A program made the translations under genes and the position numbers. From Manihot esculenta (taxonomy: Eukaryota > Streptophyta > Magnoliopsida > Malpighiales > Euphorbiaceae), in assembly GCF_001659605.2 (NCBI RefSeq), contig NC_035170.2, positions 21,281,190-21,345,189 on the forward strand: a DNA stretch of 64,000 nucleotides. Direction: 5' to 3'. The number at the start of each line of letters is the position of its first letter. The stretch's first letter is position 1. This document shows positions 1 through 10,955 of the stretch, piece by piece. Below the pieces are notes generated by a model. It saw only the letters and a list, made by a program, of their open reading frames with translations. It was not told where the DNA came from and did not search any database.

Positions 1-4
1 ACAG

Positions 5-1433
5 TTGAGACAGACGGAGGAGATGAGTGTTGAGGAGTATACAGATAAGTTCCTGGAATTGTTACCATACGTGGGTCAAGCGTATGATACGGATCAGAAG
101 AAGGCAAAGAGATATGCCACGAGGCTTCATCCCAGGTATTTCTCTTTGATTCTCCACGCAGAGAAGGAGAGTTTCCACTCCATTGTGGATGCTGCTAGAA
201 AGATGGAGGCCAGTGCCATAAGTCAGGGAGTAGTCAAGCAATCAAAGGCACAATCTTCTGGTGCTAAACCAGGTTCCTCCTCGCAGAGTATGGCAAGTGT
301 GAGCAAGAAGAGATGGGATAGATTCAGAGGGAAGAGAGGCAAGTTCTGGAATAGGGTGAAATCCAATCTGGGAATGGGTAGCGGCTCCAGCTCTGGCACA
401 GAGCTTCCAGTGTGCAATAGGTGTGGGAGACAGCACAGCGGAGCTTGTATGTTGGGATCTACAGCCTGCTATAGATGTGGGCAGGAGGGACATTATGCAC
501 GAGAATGTCCTCAGGCGACTTTGGTTGCACCATCCCAACAGATGACCTCAGGTAGTGTCGTCCAGTCAGCAGCGTCAGCCCGACCACCAAGCAGTGGCAG
601 AGGTAGAGGGAAAAGGGCAGCCTCTTCTTCAGGGATGGGTTCCCGAGGTGCAGGTCCGTCAGCCCCAGCACGGATTTTCACCATGACACAACAGGAGGCA
701 GACACTTCGAACACAGTGGTGTCAGGTACTCTCCTCATTGGGTGTTCTGAGGTGTATGCTTTGATGGACCCCGGTGCTTCTCACTCTTTCATTTCTTCTA
801 GAGCCGTAGAGAGATTGGGGTTGATCGTCTCCGAGTTAGCGTGTCCTCTCTGGGTCAGTGGACCTAGATGTGACCCATCATTGGTAGAGTCAGTCTGTCA
901 GTTTAGTCCAGTGTTTATAGAGGATAGATGCCTTCCAGCTGACCTTATGGTCCTAGAGTTGACATATTTTGATGTGATTCTAGGGATGGATTGGTTATCT
1001 ACCTATAGTGCTACCTTGCACTGCAAGGACAAGGTAGTGAGTCTCAGAGACCAGGATGGGTCAGAGTGTGTCTTCAGAGGAGACAGGAGAAGGACACCTA
1101 GGGGTTTGATCTCAGCCCTCCAGGCTCGTAGGATGTTGAGGAAAGGGTGTCAAGGGTTCCTAGCTTATGTGAGAGAGCTAGACAGTCAGGTTAGGGAACC
1201 GTCCTCAGTACCAGTTGTTAGAGAATTCCCAGATGTGTTTCCTGAAGAGCTTCCAGGACTACCACCTGATAGGGAAATAGAGTTCGAGATAGAGTTGATG
1301 CCTGGTACCAGACCGATCTCTATTCCTCCCTACAGGATGGCACCAACAGAGCTAAGAGAGTTGAAAGAACAGTTGCAGGATTTGGTAGACAAGGGTTTCA
1401 TCCGCCCGAGTACCTCACCTTGGGGTGCTCCAG
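5..1433 (+). CDS. Ty3/gypsy element A: gag (3' part), protease and start of RT
   Basis: This is the 5'-truncated gag-pol of a plant chromovirus; the window begins inside the capsid region, so the true start is outside. The frame opens in the end of the retrotransposon gag (capsid) domain. A basic Ser/Gly-rich linker follows, then a short C-x2-C-x3-H-x3-C motif and a standard CCHC zinc knuckle ([15 protein letters not shown], about residues 155-169). The pepsin-like retroviral protease motif is at about residue 254 ([11 protein letters not shown]). The usual second residue of the DSG/DTG triad is Pro here, so protease activity is doubtful or the motif is a lineage variant. The frame then enters the RT N-terminus (PYRMAP, then the STSPWGAPV motif) and is lost at about 1434, where one T is missing from a T run. 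The frame runs on only to 1492 in nonsense. RT continues in the next frame. Product and order are typical of Tekay/Del chromoviruses. Confidence 0.9.
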
Positions 1434-4110
1434 TTTATTTGTCAGAAAGAAAGATGGACCTCTTAGACTTTGTGTCGACTACAGACAGTTGAACAAAGTC
1501 ACTATCAAGAATAAGTATCCTCTACCCAGGATCGATGATCTTTTCGACCAGCTGTCAAGAGCAGGATGTTTCTCTAAGATAGATCTGAGATCCGGATACC
1601 ATCAGTTGAGAATCAGGGAAGAGGATGTACCCAAGACCGCTTTTCGGACTAGATATGGGCATTATGAGTTCCTGGTAATGCCGTTCGGGTTAACTAACGC
1701 CCCTACAGCATTCATGGATCTCATGAACAGAGTTTTCAGAGCATACCTGGATCACTTTGTAATTGTCTTTATCGATGATATTTTAGTGTACTCCAGGGAT
1801 GCAGAGGAGCATGCCCAGCATCTAAGAATAGTTTTACAAACTTTGAGAGAGCATGGCTTGTATGCCAAGTTCTCCAAATGCGAGTTCTGGCTGAGGAGCA
1901 TTTCCTTTTTGGGGCATGTAGTTTCCGATGAAGGTATAGTAGTGGACCCTAAAAAGGTAGAGGCAGTAGCCAACTGGCCTACACCCACCACAGTGTCAGA
2001 GATTAAGAGTTTTCTGGGTTTGGCAGGCTACTATAGGAGGTTCGTACAGGACTTCTCAAAGATAGCTGCTCCTATGACCAGACTGACCAGAAAGAATCAG
2101 AAGTTTTTATGGTCAGAGGAATGTGATGACAGTTTTGAAGAGTTAAAGAGACGGTTGACTTCAGCACCGGTGTTAGCTCTGCCGATCAGTGATAAAGACT
2201 TCACAGTGTTCTGTGATGCGTCCCGAGTGGGCTTAGGTTGTGTGTTGATGCAGAAAGACAGAGTGATAGCTTATGCTTCTAGACAACTGAAGAAGCACGA
2301 GCTAAATTACCCGACACACGATCTTGAGATGGCAGCAGTTATCTTTGCACTCAAGATGTGGAGGCATTACCTCTATGGGGTAAAGTGTGAGATCTTTATG
2401 GATCATAAAAGCCTGCAGCACATCTTGAGCCAGAGAGACCTAAACTTAAGGCAGAGACGATGGGTAGAATTGCTCAGTGATTACGATTGCAAGATCCAGT
2501 ATCATCCGGGTAAGGCAAATGTGGTAGCTGATGCCTTAAGCCGAAAGTCACTTGGCAGTTTATCCCACATTTCAGCAGAAAGGAGGCCGGTGGTGAAGGA
2601 GTTCTACAAGTTAGTCAGTGAAGGGCTACAGTTGCAGTTGTCTGGTACAGGTGTTTTGATTGCACAAATGAGAGTTACACCCGTGTTTCTAGAGCAAGTG
2701 GCTCTGAAACAGCACGAGGACCCTGAGTTAGTGAAGATTGCCAGGACTATTCAGTCAGGCAACAGTGCAGAGTTCAGATTTGATAATGAGGGGATTCTTC
2801 ATCACGGTAAGAGATTATGTGTACCAGATGATAACAGTTTGAAGGAAGACATTATGAGGGAAGCTCATAATGCGAGGTATAGCGTTCACCCTGGAGCCAC
2901 CAAGATGTATCAAGATCTGAGAAGAGTGTATTGGTGGCCAGCGATGAAGAGAGAAGTGGCACAGTATGTGTCAGCCTGCGAAACATGTCAAAGGGTGAAG
3001 CTCGAACATCAGAAGCCGGCTGGAATGCTTAACCCACTGCCGATTCCAGAGTGGAAATGGGAGAACATAGCTATGGATTTTGTAGTGGGGTTACCGGCGA
3101 CGTCCAACAGGCTAGACTCCATCTGGGTGATTGTGGATCGATTGACTAAATCTGCTCACTTCATTCCAGTCAGGAGTAATTATTCTGTGGACAAGCTAGC
3201 GCAGGTGTATGTGGACGAGATAGTCAAGCTGCATGGAGTTCCAGTGTCTATAGTATCAGATAGAGGACCTCAGTTCACCTCCAGGTTTTGGCGGAGTTTG
3301 CAAGCTGCTATGGGCACAAGATTGGAGTTTAGCACTGCTTTCCATCCACAGACGGACGGACAGTCAGAAAGGACCATCCAGACCATCGAGGATATGCTCT
3401 GGATGTGTGTGTTAGACTTTGGCGGTTCTTGGAGGCAGCATCTACCTTTGGTGGAGTTTGCCTACAACAACAGCCATCATGCTAGCATAGGGATGGCTCC
3501 TTATGAAGCTCTGTATGGAAGAAAGTGCAGAACACCTGTTTGCTGGGAAGAGGTAGGAGAGAAGGCTCTTGCAGGGCCAGAGATCGTAGAGATTACCAGC
3601 AGATTAGTGCCGATCATCAGAGAGAGGATCAGAACAGCTGTAAGCAGGCAGAAAAGCTATGCAGACATCCGTAGGAAGCAGATAGAGTTCCAGGAGGGGG
3701 ATATGGTATTGCTGAAGGTGTCTCCAATGAAGGGAGTGGTTCGGTTTGGGAGAAAAGGTAAGCTAGCGCCACGGTACATTGGTCCCTTTGAGATCTTGCA
3801 GAAGATCGGGAATGTGCCGTACAAGCTAGATTTACCAGCTTCCATGGAAAGAATCCATCCGATTTTCCATGTTTCTATGCTCAGGAAGTTTGTGTCAGAT
3901 CCAGAGAAGATTCTTTGTGAGCCTGAGGTGGAGCTTCTAGGAGATCTCACCTATGTAGAGCAGCCAGTGCGGATCATTGACACCCAGATCAGAAGGTTAA
4001 GAAACAAGGAGATTCCAATGGTAAAAGTTTTGTGGAACCACCACAACCTAGAAGAGTGCACCTGGGAGACACGGGAGTCTATGCTCCAGCAATATCCATA
4101 TTTGTTTTAA
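1434..4110 (+). CDS. Ty3/gypsy element A: pol (RT, RNase H, integrase, chromodomain)
   Basis: This continues element A's polyprotein after the one-base frameshift; the first in-frame ATG (1420) is not a real start. Domains in order: reverse transcriptase with FIDDILVYS at about 1768-1794 (the YxDD-box variant usual for gypsy elements); RNase H with [13 protein letters not shown] and the DHKSLQHIL motif; integrase with its HHCC zinc region ([11 protein letters not shown], then CETCQ) at about 2870-3000 and a D-D-E core ([39 protein letters not shown]). A C-terminal chromodomain-like segment ([10 protein letters not shown] ... VKVLWNHH ... CTWE, about 3952-4107) follows. No other stop interrupts 890 residues, so the only visible lesion is the frameshift. 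It would make RT to IN from genomic RNA only if the missing base were bypassed. The chromodomain is known in this lineage to direct integration into heterochromatin. Confidence 0.92.
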
Positions 4111-4158
4111 GGTTAGGTTTTCCCCTTTGCTATATGTTTATGTGTTTAGTTGTTTGAG

Positions 4159-4180
4159 GAACATTCGAGGGCGAATGTTC
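4159..4180 (+). other. Hairpin just upstream of the PPT, element A
   Basis: A 9-bp perfect inverted repeat (GAACATTCG / CGAATGTTC) with a 4-nt loop (AGGG) ends two bases before the polypurine tract. The same structure precedes the PPT in elements B, C and D. In D the stem bases differ but still pair, which points to selection on RNA or DNA structure. Confidence 0.7.
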
Positions 4181-4182
4181 TT

Positions 4183-4195
4183 AAGGGGGGGAGAA
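4183..4195 (+). other. Polypurine tract of element A
   Basis: AAGGGGGGGAGAA lies immediately before the LTR start TGTAATACCC. This is the expected primer for plus-strand DNA synthesis. Confidence 0.9.
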
Positions 4196-4441
4196 TGTAA
4201 TACCCGGCTTGAGTCCGGCCTCGGAATTCCTGTCGTCTGGTGGAATCTCGGGTGTCGGAACCCTCGAGAAGGGTTACACATATGTTTTCTGAGGTATTTT
4301 GACTTGTTTTACGGTTGTATGTATAAAGGAAAATGAGTGTTGAAAGAAAAGCAAAAAGGGAGAAATGCAAAGGTTCGGCCGCCGAACATTGCATGATTTC
4401 GGGTTCACGTTCGGCTGTCGAAGGTGGTCTGGCCAGCCACC

Positions 4442-4450
4442 TATATAAAG
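4442..4450 (+). promoter_or_regulatory. TATA box of the A/B LTR
   Basis: TATATAAAG sits about 245 bp inside the LTR in the conserved context GGCCAGCCACC-TATA, which also occurs in the B 3' LTR (TATAAAA at 11324) and in element C (19301-19307, - strand). It should set the start of R. Confidence 0.7.
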
Positions 4451-5649
4451 GGTCAAAGGGTCGGTGGAAGGAGGATATTTCTCCTCCACTTGCAGCCAGA
4501 GGTGAGTTCCAGCCTCTCCCAAGTTGACTTTCATGTTTTTCATGTTTTTCACCAAATCTTTCAAGGGTTTTAAGAGTTTTGGTGTGTTTTGAAGGTTTTG
4601 AGTAAAAATAGCAAGTTTGGAAGTTTGGAGCTTTGGAAGAGATTTTCTTCATATCTCCACGTTAGGATCCCTTGATCTCTTGTTTGGAAGAGGTAAGTCA
4701 AGATCCAGAACCTCATTTACTGATTTTTGAAGGTTTTATGGGAGTTGTATGCATAGTATGCATGAATAGGGTTTTGGTTGCGGTTTTGCATGATTTTGTG
4801 GTTAAGCATGTTTAAGTGTTGTTTGATATGTTTCTTGGGGTTATAAGTGAGTTTTAGGCCCTTTTATGCATGTTTTATGGTATGTGCTAGTTGGGAGTAG
4901 TTGATATGCATGTTGGCTAGGTTTTGGGTAAGTTTTGCATGAAGTAGAGCATGGTTCTGCCTTCGGGTAAAAGCCAGGTTCGGCCGCCGAAGGAAGGTTC
5001 GGCCGCCGAACGTGCTAAGGAGGTGGTTTCGACTGCCTAAGCTTGCCCCCGAAAATTGGGACTTTCGTCTCTGGAGGCAAGGTTCGGCCGCCGAAGGTAA
5101 GGGACTTTCGTCTCTGGAGAGCCTTTTGGCCTCTGAACCTTGCCCCCGAAGGGTTTCAACCGCCGAAGAAGGGAGTTCGGCCGCCGAACATGCATGAGTT
5201 TCGTCTCTGGAGTGGGGTTTCAGCCGCCGAACCTGCCGCCGAAAGTGCCCTGTCCAGCCTTCCTTTGCATGTTTTATGTGATTGTTCTCGGATGGTTTAG
5301 AGGGGTTTTGGGGAGTTTCTTAGATATGTTCTTAAGTTAGTTTGGTCCCTCATTTGAGTCCACCTATGTAGGGATGGACCAGAGGAATCAGGGAGGTCAG
5401 TAGTGAGTCCAGTTTCAGAACCTGCAGAGTTAGTTCAGAGGCGATCAGAGGTGAGTGGAACTGAACTTAAGGTTTTAATATGAGAAATGAATCTTTTATC
5501 ATACTTCATGCATCATGAATATGCTATAGGGTGAGTGCATTAGTGTACACGAATCTGACGCATTGCATCTATCCTTGTACTTGGCATGGCTCCTTGTACA
5601 TTGCTTCTATGACGGTATGGACTTTGTGAGGATTCATTAGCCCTCGGAG

Positions 5650-5751
5650 GAAAGACCTGGAACAGCCCTACGGGGACCAGGCAGAAAGACCTGGAACAGC
5701 CCTACGGGGACCAGGCAGAAAGACCTGGAACAGCCCTACGGGGACCAGGCA
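5650..5751 (+). repeat. 34-bp x 3 minisatellite in the A/B LTR
   Basis: Three perfect tandem 34-bp units start at 5650, 5684 and 5718. Each unit is itself an interrupted inverted repeat (CCTGG ... CCC-TAC-GGG ... CCAGG). The equivalent place in the B 3' LTR carries a different 42-bp x 3 repeat with the same CCAGG/CCTGG bracketing. Confidence 0.9.
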
Positions 5752-6211
5752 CATGGTACTTTAGTACCCCAGATGAGATACAGTCCTATGGGCTGAACAC
5801 AGATAGAGGGAGTTTTGATCCGTCCTACTGAGATGATGTGATTTACTTGTGATGTGATGCATTCCATGAGATCATGTTTTATAGTTCTACTCATTGGGCT
5901 TGTATAGCTCATCCCTCTCCCTCTACCCCAGTTTTGCAGGTTCAGAGTTCAGAGAGAGTCCAGCAGGGTATGGAAGAAGAGAAAGTATTGTAATAGCTAG
6001 TGTGAACATGAAATTGTAAAGAGATAGTAGTCTTGTAATATGATGTATAGAAATGTGCTTGACCATTGATAGTATCCCTTTTGTATATACATGGTCAGTG
6101 TATGTATGTTTTATGTTATGTATATGAGAAAACCAGGCTTAACATTATGAGTTTGATCCGCCTAGAGCAAAGATGAGAGCTCTAGTAGGGATGTTTACAG
6201 TACAGAGTTAG

Positions 6212-6569
6212 TGCATGCACAGGTTAAGCCTTGGAACAAAGAAAAGTTTTAATTGATTACAGAAAATGTATGATCATGTATGGGATTTCACAGGTACACA
6301 GAGTTCACAGAAGGCTTGCTACGGGTCCCGGCGGCCTTAAGCCGATCTGGATCCTAGCGCCGGAAGCAGTTCAGTATCCGGACTGTTACATGCATGCACA
6401 GGTTAAGCTTGGTGAATGAAAGAAAAAATTTAATGTTTTATGTATATGTATGATCATGTATGGGATTAACAGGAATACAGGATGTATGTTAAGCTTGCTA
6501 CGGGTCCCAGCGACCTTAAGTCGATCTAGATCCTAGTGCCGGTAGCGGTCCAGTTTTCGGGTCGTTACA
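6212..6569 (+). repeat. Duplicated 179-bp LTR terminus
   Basis: Two diverged direct copies (6212-6390 and 6391-6569) both start TGCATGCACAGGTTAAGC and both end in an LTR-like terminus (GACTGTTACA and GTCGTTACA). The B 3' LTR has only one copy (from about 13143). The LTR therefore carries two possible U5 ends. Confidence 0.85.
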
Positions 6570-6572
6570 GAT

Positions 6573-6585
6573 TGGTATCAGAGCC
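6573..6585 (+). other. Primer-binding site of element B (initiator Met tRNA)
   Basis: TGGTATCAGAGCC lies 3 bases after the LTR end. It is complementary to the 3' end of plant initiator methionine tRNA, the usual primer for plant LTR retroelements. Confidence 0.9.
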
Positions 6586-6841
6586 CTAGGTTCATATGGT
6601 CGGACCTAGAGAGTGTCGGGCTCATAGATGTTCTAGAAGGGTAAGCACAATAGGAAAATCATGTCCACTAGGATAGGATGTAGAGTCCTGTCTTGATTAA
6701 TGATGTGAAATGCCATGATTTTATGCATGTGCATTGATGATATGCTGTGTATGTGATGTATGTTATGCGGGTTCATGTGTTTCCACATGAACCATTTGAT
6801 GTTAATGTTTATATGTATATGTTGTGCCTTCCAGAAAGCAG

Positions 6842-8509
6842 GATGAGAGGAACTCGTCGATCTGCTAGATTGACTGAAGCTCCGCCAGAGAATGAGGGCA
6901 TGGACGCCCATTCCCCTGCTCTGCAAAGGGCAAGGTCTTGTAGGACAAGCAGAAAAGGAACATCAAGGGACCCTAGGAGGTCTTTTGATGCAAGAAGGAG
7001 GAGATCAGTTCTGGGCAGAATGTCAGATGATGTGAGGGAATCAGAGGAGGATGAACAGAGAAGAGATAGTAGTTTGGGCGTGAGTATGTCAGTAGAGGGT
7101 ATGGGAGTGTCCCAAGGAGGCGCTCAGGCCTCGGATTTTGTTCACCTACCCCAGTACCAACCCTATCCACAGGGCCCAGGGTATCCGATCGGAGGTACAT
7201 CGGATTACTCCAGTTACAACCCATACCCCACCTTCATGCCCTATCCTCCCTTTTACCCACAGTACCCCATATTTCCACCCTCATCCTTCTACCCAGGTCC
7301 AGCAAACCCTAACCCAGGGAATGCTGCACCTCCTCCACTGCCAGCAGAACCAATAGTCCCTGATATCTAGATACCCAAACCTAGCTCATCAGTTGGGGTT
7401 AAAGTAAAGATGTCGGACTACCTAAAGTTGGATGCCCCCAAGTTTGAAACAGGTGATGACTTTTTTGAGTATCTCAAAACGGTAAAGATGATAACTGACG
7501 AGTTGGGAGCAAGTGACACTAGAGCCATTCAGATGGCAGGGTTCACATTGAAATGCAAGAAGGCAAGGGAGTGGTTCAAAAACTATGTGGACCCAAGGTT
7601 GGAAAGCTTATCCTGGGAGTAGTTTGCCAATGAGTTTGTAGGATGGGCTTTTCCAGACAGTTCAAAGGAGCTTAAGATGATTGAGTTTGAGCAGCTGAGG
7701 CAGACGGAAGAGATGGGTATTGATGAGTTTACAGACAAGTTTCTGGAGCTGTTGCCGTTTGCAGGGCAAGTTTTTGACACAGACCTGAAGAAGTCTAAAA
7801 GGTATATCATGAAGCTTCACTCTAGATATTCCTCTTTGATATAATCAGCAGAGAGGGAGAGTTTCCATACTATAGTGGATATGGCACGGAAGATGGAAGC
7901 TAGTGCCATCATTCAAGGGATGACTAAGCAGTCTGTGGCACAGTCTTCGGGTTCCAAAATCCCGGGGACAAGTGATGTTAATCTCTCCCCTCTGAGTGAG
8001 GCTGTCACAAGAGTAAGAAGAGAGGCAGAGGCCTCAGAAGATTGAAGAAGAATAAGTTCTGGAGCAGGTTAAAGTCTGGTCTGGGAATAGGTGATGGTTC
8101 GAGCTCTAGTTAGGATGGCTCCGGATGTATGAGGTACGGTAGGCCGCACAAGGGAGCCTGTCGGATTGGGACAATAGCATGTTTCAGATGTGGACAGGAG
8201 GGACACATGGCATGTGAGTGTCCCACTGCAACCTTGTTGGTACAGTCCCAACGGATAGCTTCAGACGGTATGACTCAACCAGTAGCTCCAGCCACGTTTC
8301 AGGGCAGTGGTCAAGGCAGAGGAAGGGGGACAACCCCTTCTTCAGCAGGTTCCCTAGGTGAAGGTCCATCAGTTCTAGCTCGGATCTTCTCCATGACACA
8401 GCAGGAGGTTGACACATCGAACATGGCGGTGACAGGTAATCTCACCCTCTTATATTTTGATGTGTATGCTTTAATGAACCCTGATGTTTTTCTCTTCCTT
8501 TAGTTGCTT
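6842..8509 (+). pseudogene. Element B gag and protease, degenerate
   Basis: The likely original start is ATG 6842 (MRGTRRSARLTEAPPENEG), just after a candidate splice acceptor (GCCTTCCAG). A charged N-terminus and a Pro/Tyr-rich stretch (QYQPYPQGPGYP ...) are followed by the capsid domain from about 7410 (MSDYLKLDAPKFETGDDFF). In-frame stops occur at 7368-7370 (TAG), 7620-7622 (TAG) and about 7842 (TAA), and there are frameshifts before the zinc knuckle (CFRCGQEGHMACECP, about 8180). The protease motif is destroyed (ALMNPDVF in place of ALMDPGAS). B shows what the window edge removes from A: the N-terminal 200-300 residues of this family's Gag. It cannot make a working Gag. Confidence 0.85.
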
Positions 8510-10846
8510 AGAGAGCCGTGGAGAGGTTGGGTTTGATAGCTTTTGGGTTAGAGTATCCCCTTTGGGTCAATGAACCCAAGTGTGATCCATCAGTGACAGA
8601 GTTAATCTGCCGGTATAGTTCAGAGTATGTTGAGGTAGATGCCTTCCAGCCGACCTAGTGGTTCTAGATTTGACTGATTTTGACGTCATTCTAGGGATGG
8701 ATTGGCTTTCTACTCATGGTGCTACCTTGGATAGCAGAGACAAGGTAGTTGTGTTCAGAGATCAGGATGGATTAGAGGTAGTCCTTTGAGGGGACAGTGT
8801 TGGGATACCTAGAGGTTTGATATCAGCCCTACAGGCTCGTAGGTTGCTCAGAAGAGGTTGTCAGGGGTTTTTAGCTCTTGTGAGAGAGTTCAGTAGTCAG
8901 GTCAGGGAACCCGCCTCAGTACCAGTAGTCAGAGAGTTCTTAAATGTTTTCCCAGACAAGCTGCCAGGTTTACCATCTGCTAGGGAGATAGAGTTTGAAA
9001 TTAAAGCGATGATGGGGACCAGACCCGTCTCTACCCCTCCTTACAGGATGGCACCTGCAGAGTTAAAGGAGTAGGAAGAGAAAGTTGCAAGAGTTGGTAG
9101 ACAAGGGTTTCATCCGACCGAGTACTTCACCTTGGAGCGCTCTAGTGTTGTTTACGAGGATGAAGGATGGATCCCTAGGACTTTGTATCGACTGCTGGCA
9201 GTTGAACAAAGTCGCGACCAAGAACAAGTATCTGTTACCTTGGATCGACGATCTATCTTAGACCAGGTAACAGGAGCGGGTTGCTTTTCAGAATAGATCA
9301 GAGATCCGGGTACCATCAGTTAAGAATGAGAGTTGAAGATATACCGAAAGCGGTGTTCAGAATCAGATATGGGCACTATGAGTTCCTAGTAATGTCGTTC
9401 GGGCTAATAAATGCCCCTACAGCATTCATGGATCTCATAAGCATAGTTTTTAGCTAGATTCTGGATCACTTCGTTATTGTCTTCATTGACAATACCTTGG
9501 TGTAGTCCAGAACGCAGAGGAGCATGCCCATTATCTGAGGACAGTGTTGTAGACCATAGGAGAACACGGCTCGGATGCCCAGTTCTCCAAATGTGAGTTC
9601 CGGTTAAGGAGCATATCTTTCTTGGGTCATGATATGTCGGAAAAAGGGATGTGAGGTAGACCCCGAGAAAATTGAAGCTGTAGCTGACTAACCCAGGCCT
9701 ATTATAGTGAAAGAGATTAAGAGCTTTTTGGGTTTGGTGGGGTTAACTACAGGAGGTTCATCCAGAACTTCTCCTGAGTTTCTGCTCCTATGATCAGATT
9801 GACTAAGAAGAATCAGAGGTTGGTTTGATCAGGATAGTGTGAAGGAAGCTTTGTAAAGTCAAAGAGAAGGTTGACGTCAGCACCGGTGTTAGCCTGCCTA
9901 CCAGTAATAAAGATTTCACAGTGTCCTGTGATGCGTCCCGTGTGGGACTAGATTGTGTGTTAATGCAAAGTGACAGGGTAATTACTTATGTTTCTAGGCA
10001 GCTGAAGAAGCATGAGTTGAATTATCCTACACATGATCTAGAAAAAAGCAGTCATGATCTTTGCACTCAAGATGTGGAGGCATTACCCGTTTGGGGTAAG
10101 ATGTGAGATCTCTACAGATTGAAAGAGCTTGCAGTACCTCTTGAGTCACAAAGAGGTGAACCTGAGGCAGGGAAATGGGTAGAACTGCTTGGTGACTATG
10201 ATTTCAAGTTCTAATATCATCCGGGTGAGGCAAATGTTATGTTAGATGTCCTCAGCCGGAGATCACTTGGCAGTTTATCCCATATTACAGTAGAGAGAAG
10301 GTCAGTGGTTAGAGAAAGAAGTAGAACTGCTGTGAGTCAGCAGAAGAGTTATGTAGATGTCCGCAGGAAGTATGTAGAGTTCCAGAAGGGAGAAGAGTTT
10401 TATCAGAGTGCGCAGCGGAAGCATGTTGAGGTTCAAGAGAAGGTTGGGGTATTGCTGGAGGTGTCTCCTAAGAGAGGGTGATTCGTTATGGGAAGAAGGG
10501 GTAAACTAACTCTAGGATACATCGGACCCTTTGAAATCCTGCAAAGGATTGGGAATGTATCCCACGAGTTATATTTGCCTACTTCAATGAAGGAGATCCA
10601 TCAGGTTTTCCATGTTTCCATGATATGTGAGTTCATGTCGAATCCGAGTGAGGTTCTTAAGGAACCAGAGGTGGAGATCGCAGGGGATCTCACCTATGTT
10701 GAACAGCTAGTACGGATCGTGGACACACAAGTCAGCAAGTAGAGGAACAAGGAAATTCCGATGGTGAAAGTCCCTTGGAATCACCTCAGTATGAAAAGTG
10801 CACCTGAGAGACCGGAAGTTCATACTCCAGTGGTACCGTGTTTCTT
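8510..10846 (+). pseudogene. Element B pol, degenerate, integrase core deleted
   Basis: Stretches can be aligned to A: the protease tail and RT entry (8817-9074), RT with several stops and indels (9080-9890), RNase H ([14 protein letters not shown] at about 9927), the end of RNase H (RRSLGSLSH, about 10255), then abruptly the integrase C-terminus (RSRTAVSQQKSY, about 10318). Compared with A (2600 to 3620), about 1.0 kb holding the HHCC and D-D-E domains is missing at about 10310. An imperfect ~50-bp tandem duplication (from about 10345 and 10394) follows. The chromodomain-like tail is readable to about 10742 and then breaks. It is a pseudogene. Confidence 0.85.
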
Positions 10847-10918
10847 TTTAGGCTAGAGTTTATGTGTTTATATGTTTATGTTTATGTTTATGATATGTGT
10901 ATGCATGTGCTAGTTGAG

Positions 10919-10940
10919 GAACATTCGGGGACGAATGTTC
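10919..10940 (+). other. Hairpin just upstream of the PPT, element B
   Basis: GAACATTCG / CGAATGTTC with a GGGA loop, followed after two bases by the PPT. This is the same structure as in A and C. It survives although the coding region of B is ruined. Confidence 0.7.
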
Positions 10941-10942
10941 TT

Positions 10943-10955
10943 AAGGGGGGGAGAA
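10943..10955 (+). other. Polypurine tract of element B
   Basis: AAGGGGGGGAGAA directly precedes the LTR start at 10956, identical to element A. Confidence 0.9.

Larger units (their letters stand above)
1..6569 (+). mobile_element. Ty3/gypsy LTR retrotransposon A (Tekay/Del-like chromovirus), 3' part
   Basis: The element starts before the window. It contains gag-pol (5-4110), a pre-PPT hairpin (4159-4180), the polypurine tract (4183-4195) and a 3' LTR (4196-6569). That same LTR is directly followed by a Met-tRNA primer site and a second internal region (element B), so it serves both elements. Gene order PR-RT-RH-IN identifies Ty3/gypsy; the chromodomain and the GGGGGGGAGAATGTAATACC boundary fit the Tekay/Del chromoviruses. 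Confidence 0.88.
4196..6569 (+). repeat. LTR shared by gypsy elements A (3') and B (5')
   Basis: A 2374-bp LTR begins TGTAATACCCGGC and ends GTCGTTACA. Parts seen in order: one TTCGGCCGCCGAA motif at 4374-4386; a TATA box (4442-4450); a candidate splice donor GAAGAG/GTAAGT at about 4692; a cluster of four further exact TTCGGCCGCCGAA motifs (4979-5188) mixed with variants and the companion TTTCGTCTCTGGAG; a minisatellite of three 34-bp units (5650-5751); and a 179-bp terminal segment present twice (6212-6390 and 6391-6569). It is directly followed by the primer site of element B. It is related to the LTRs at 10956-13318 and, more distantly, to those of element C. Confidence 0.9.

Noticed and set aside
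1420..1428. ATG 1420 as the start of element A's pol
   Set aside because: It precedes the frameshift by a few codons only; the RT domain clearly continues the upstream gag-protease frame.
5012..5340. Overlapping open frames rich in SAAE / RPPK / FGRR repeats (also 11101-11390, 11677-12086, 18479-18915, 19277-19569 and their +4793 copies)
   Set aside because: They are six-frame readings of the TTCGGCCGCCGAA motif clusters in LTRs, open on both strands at once, with no conserved start or domain.
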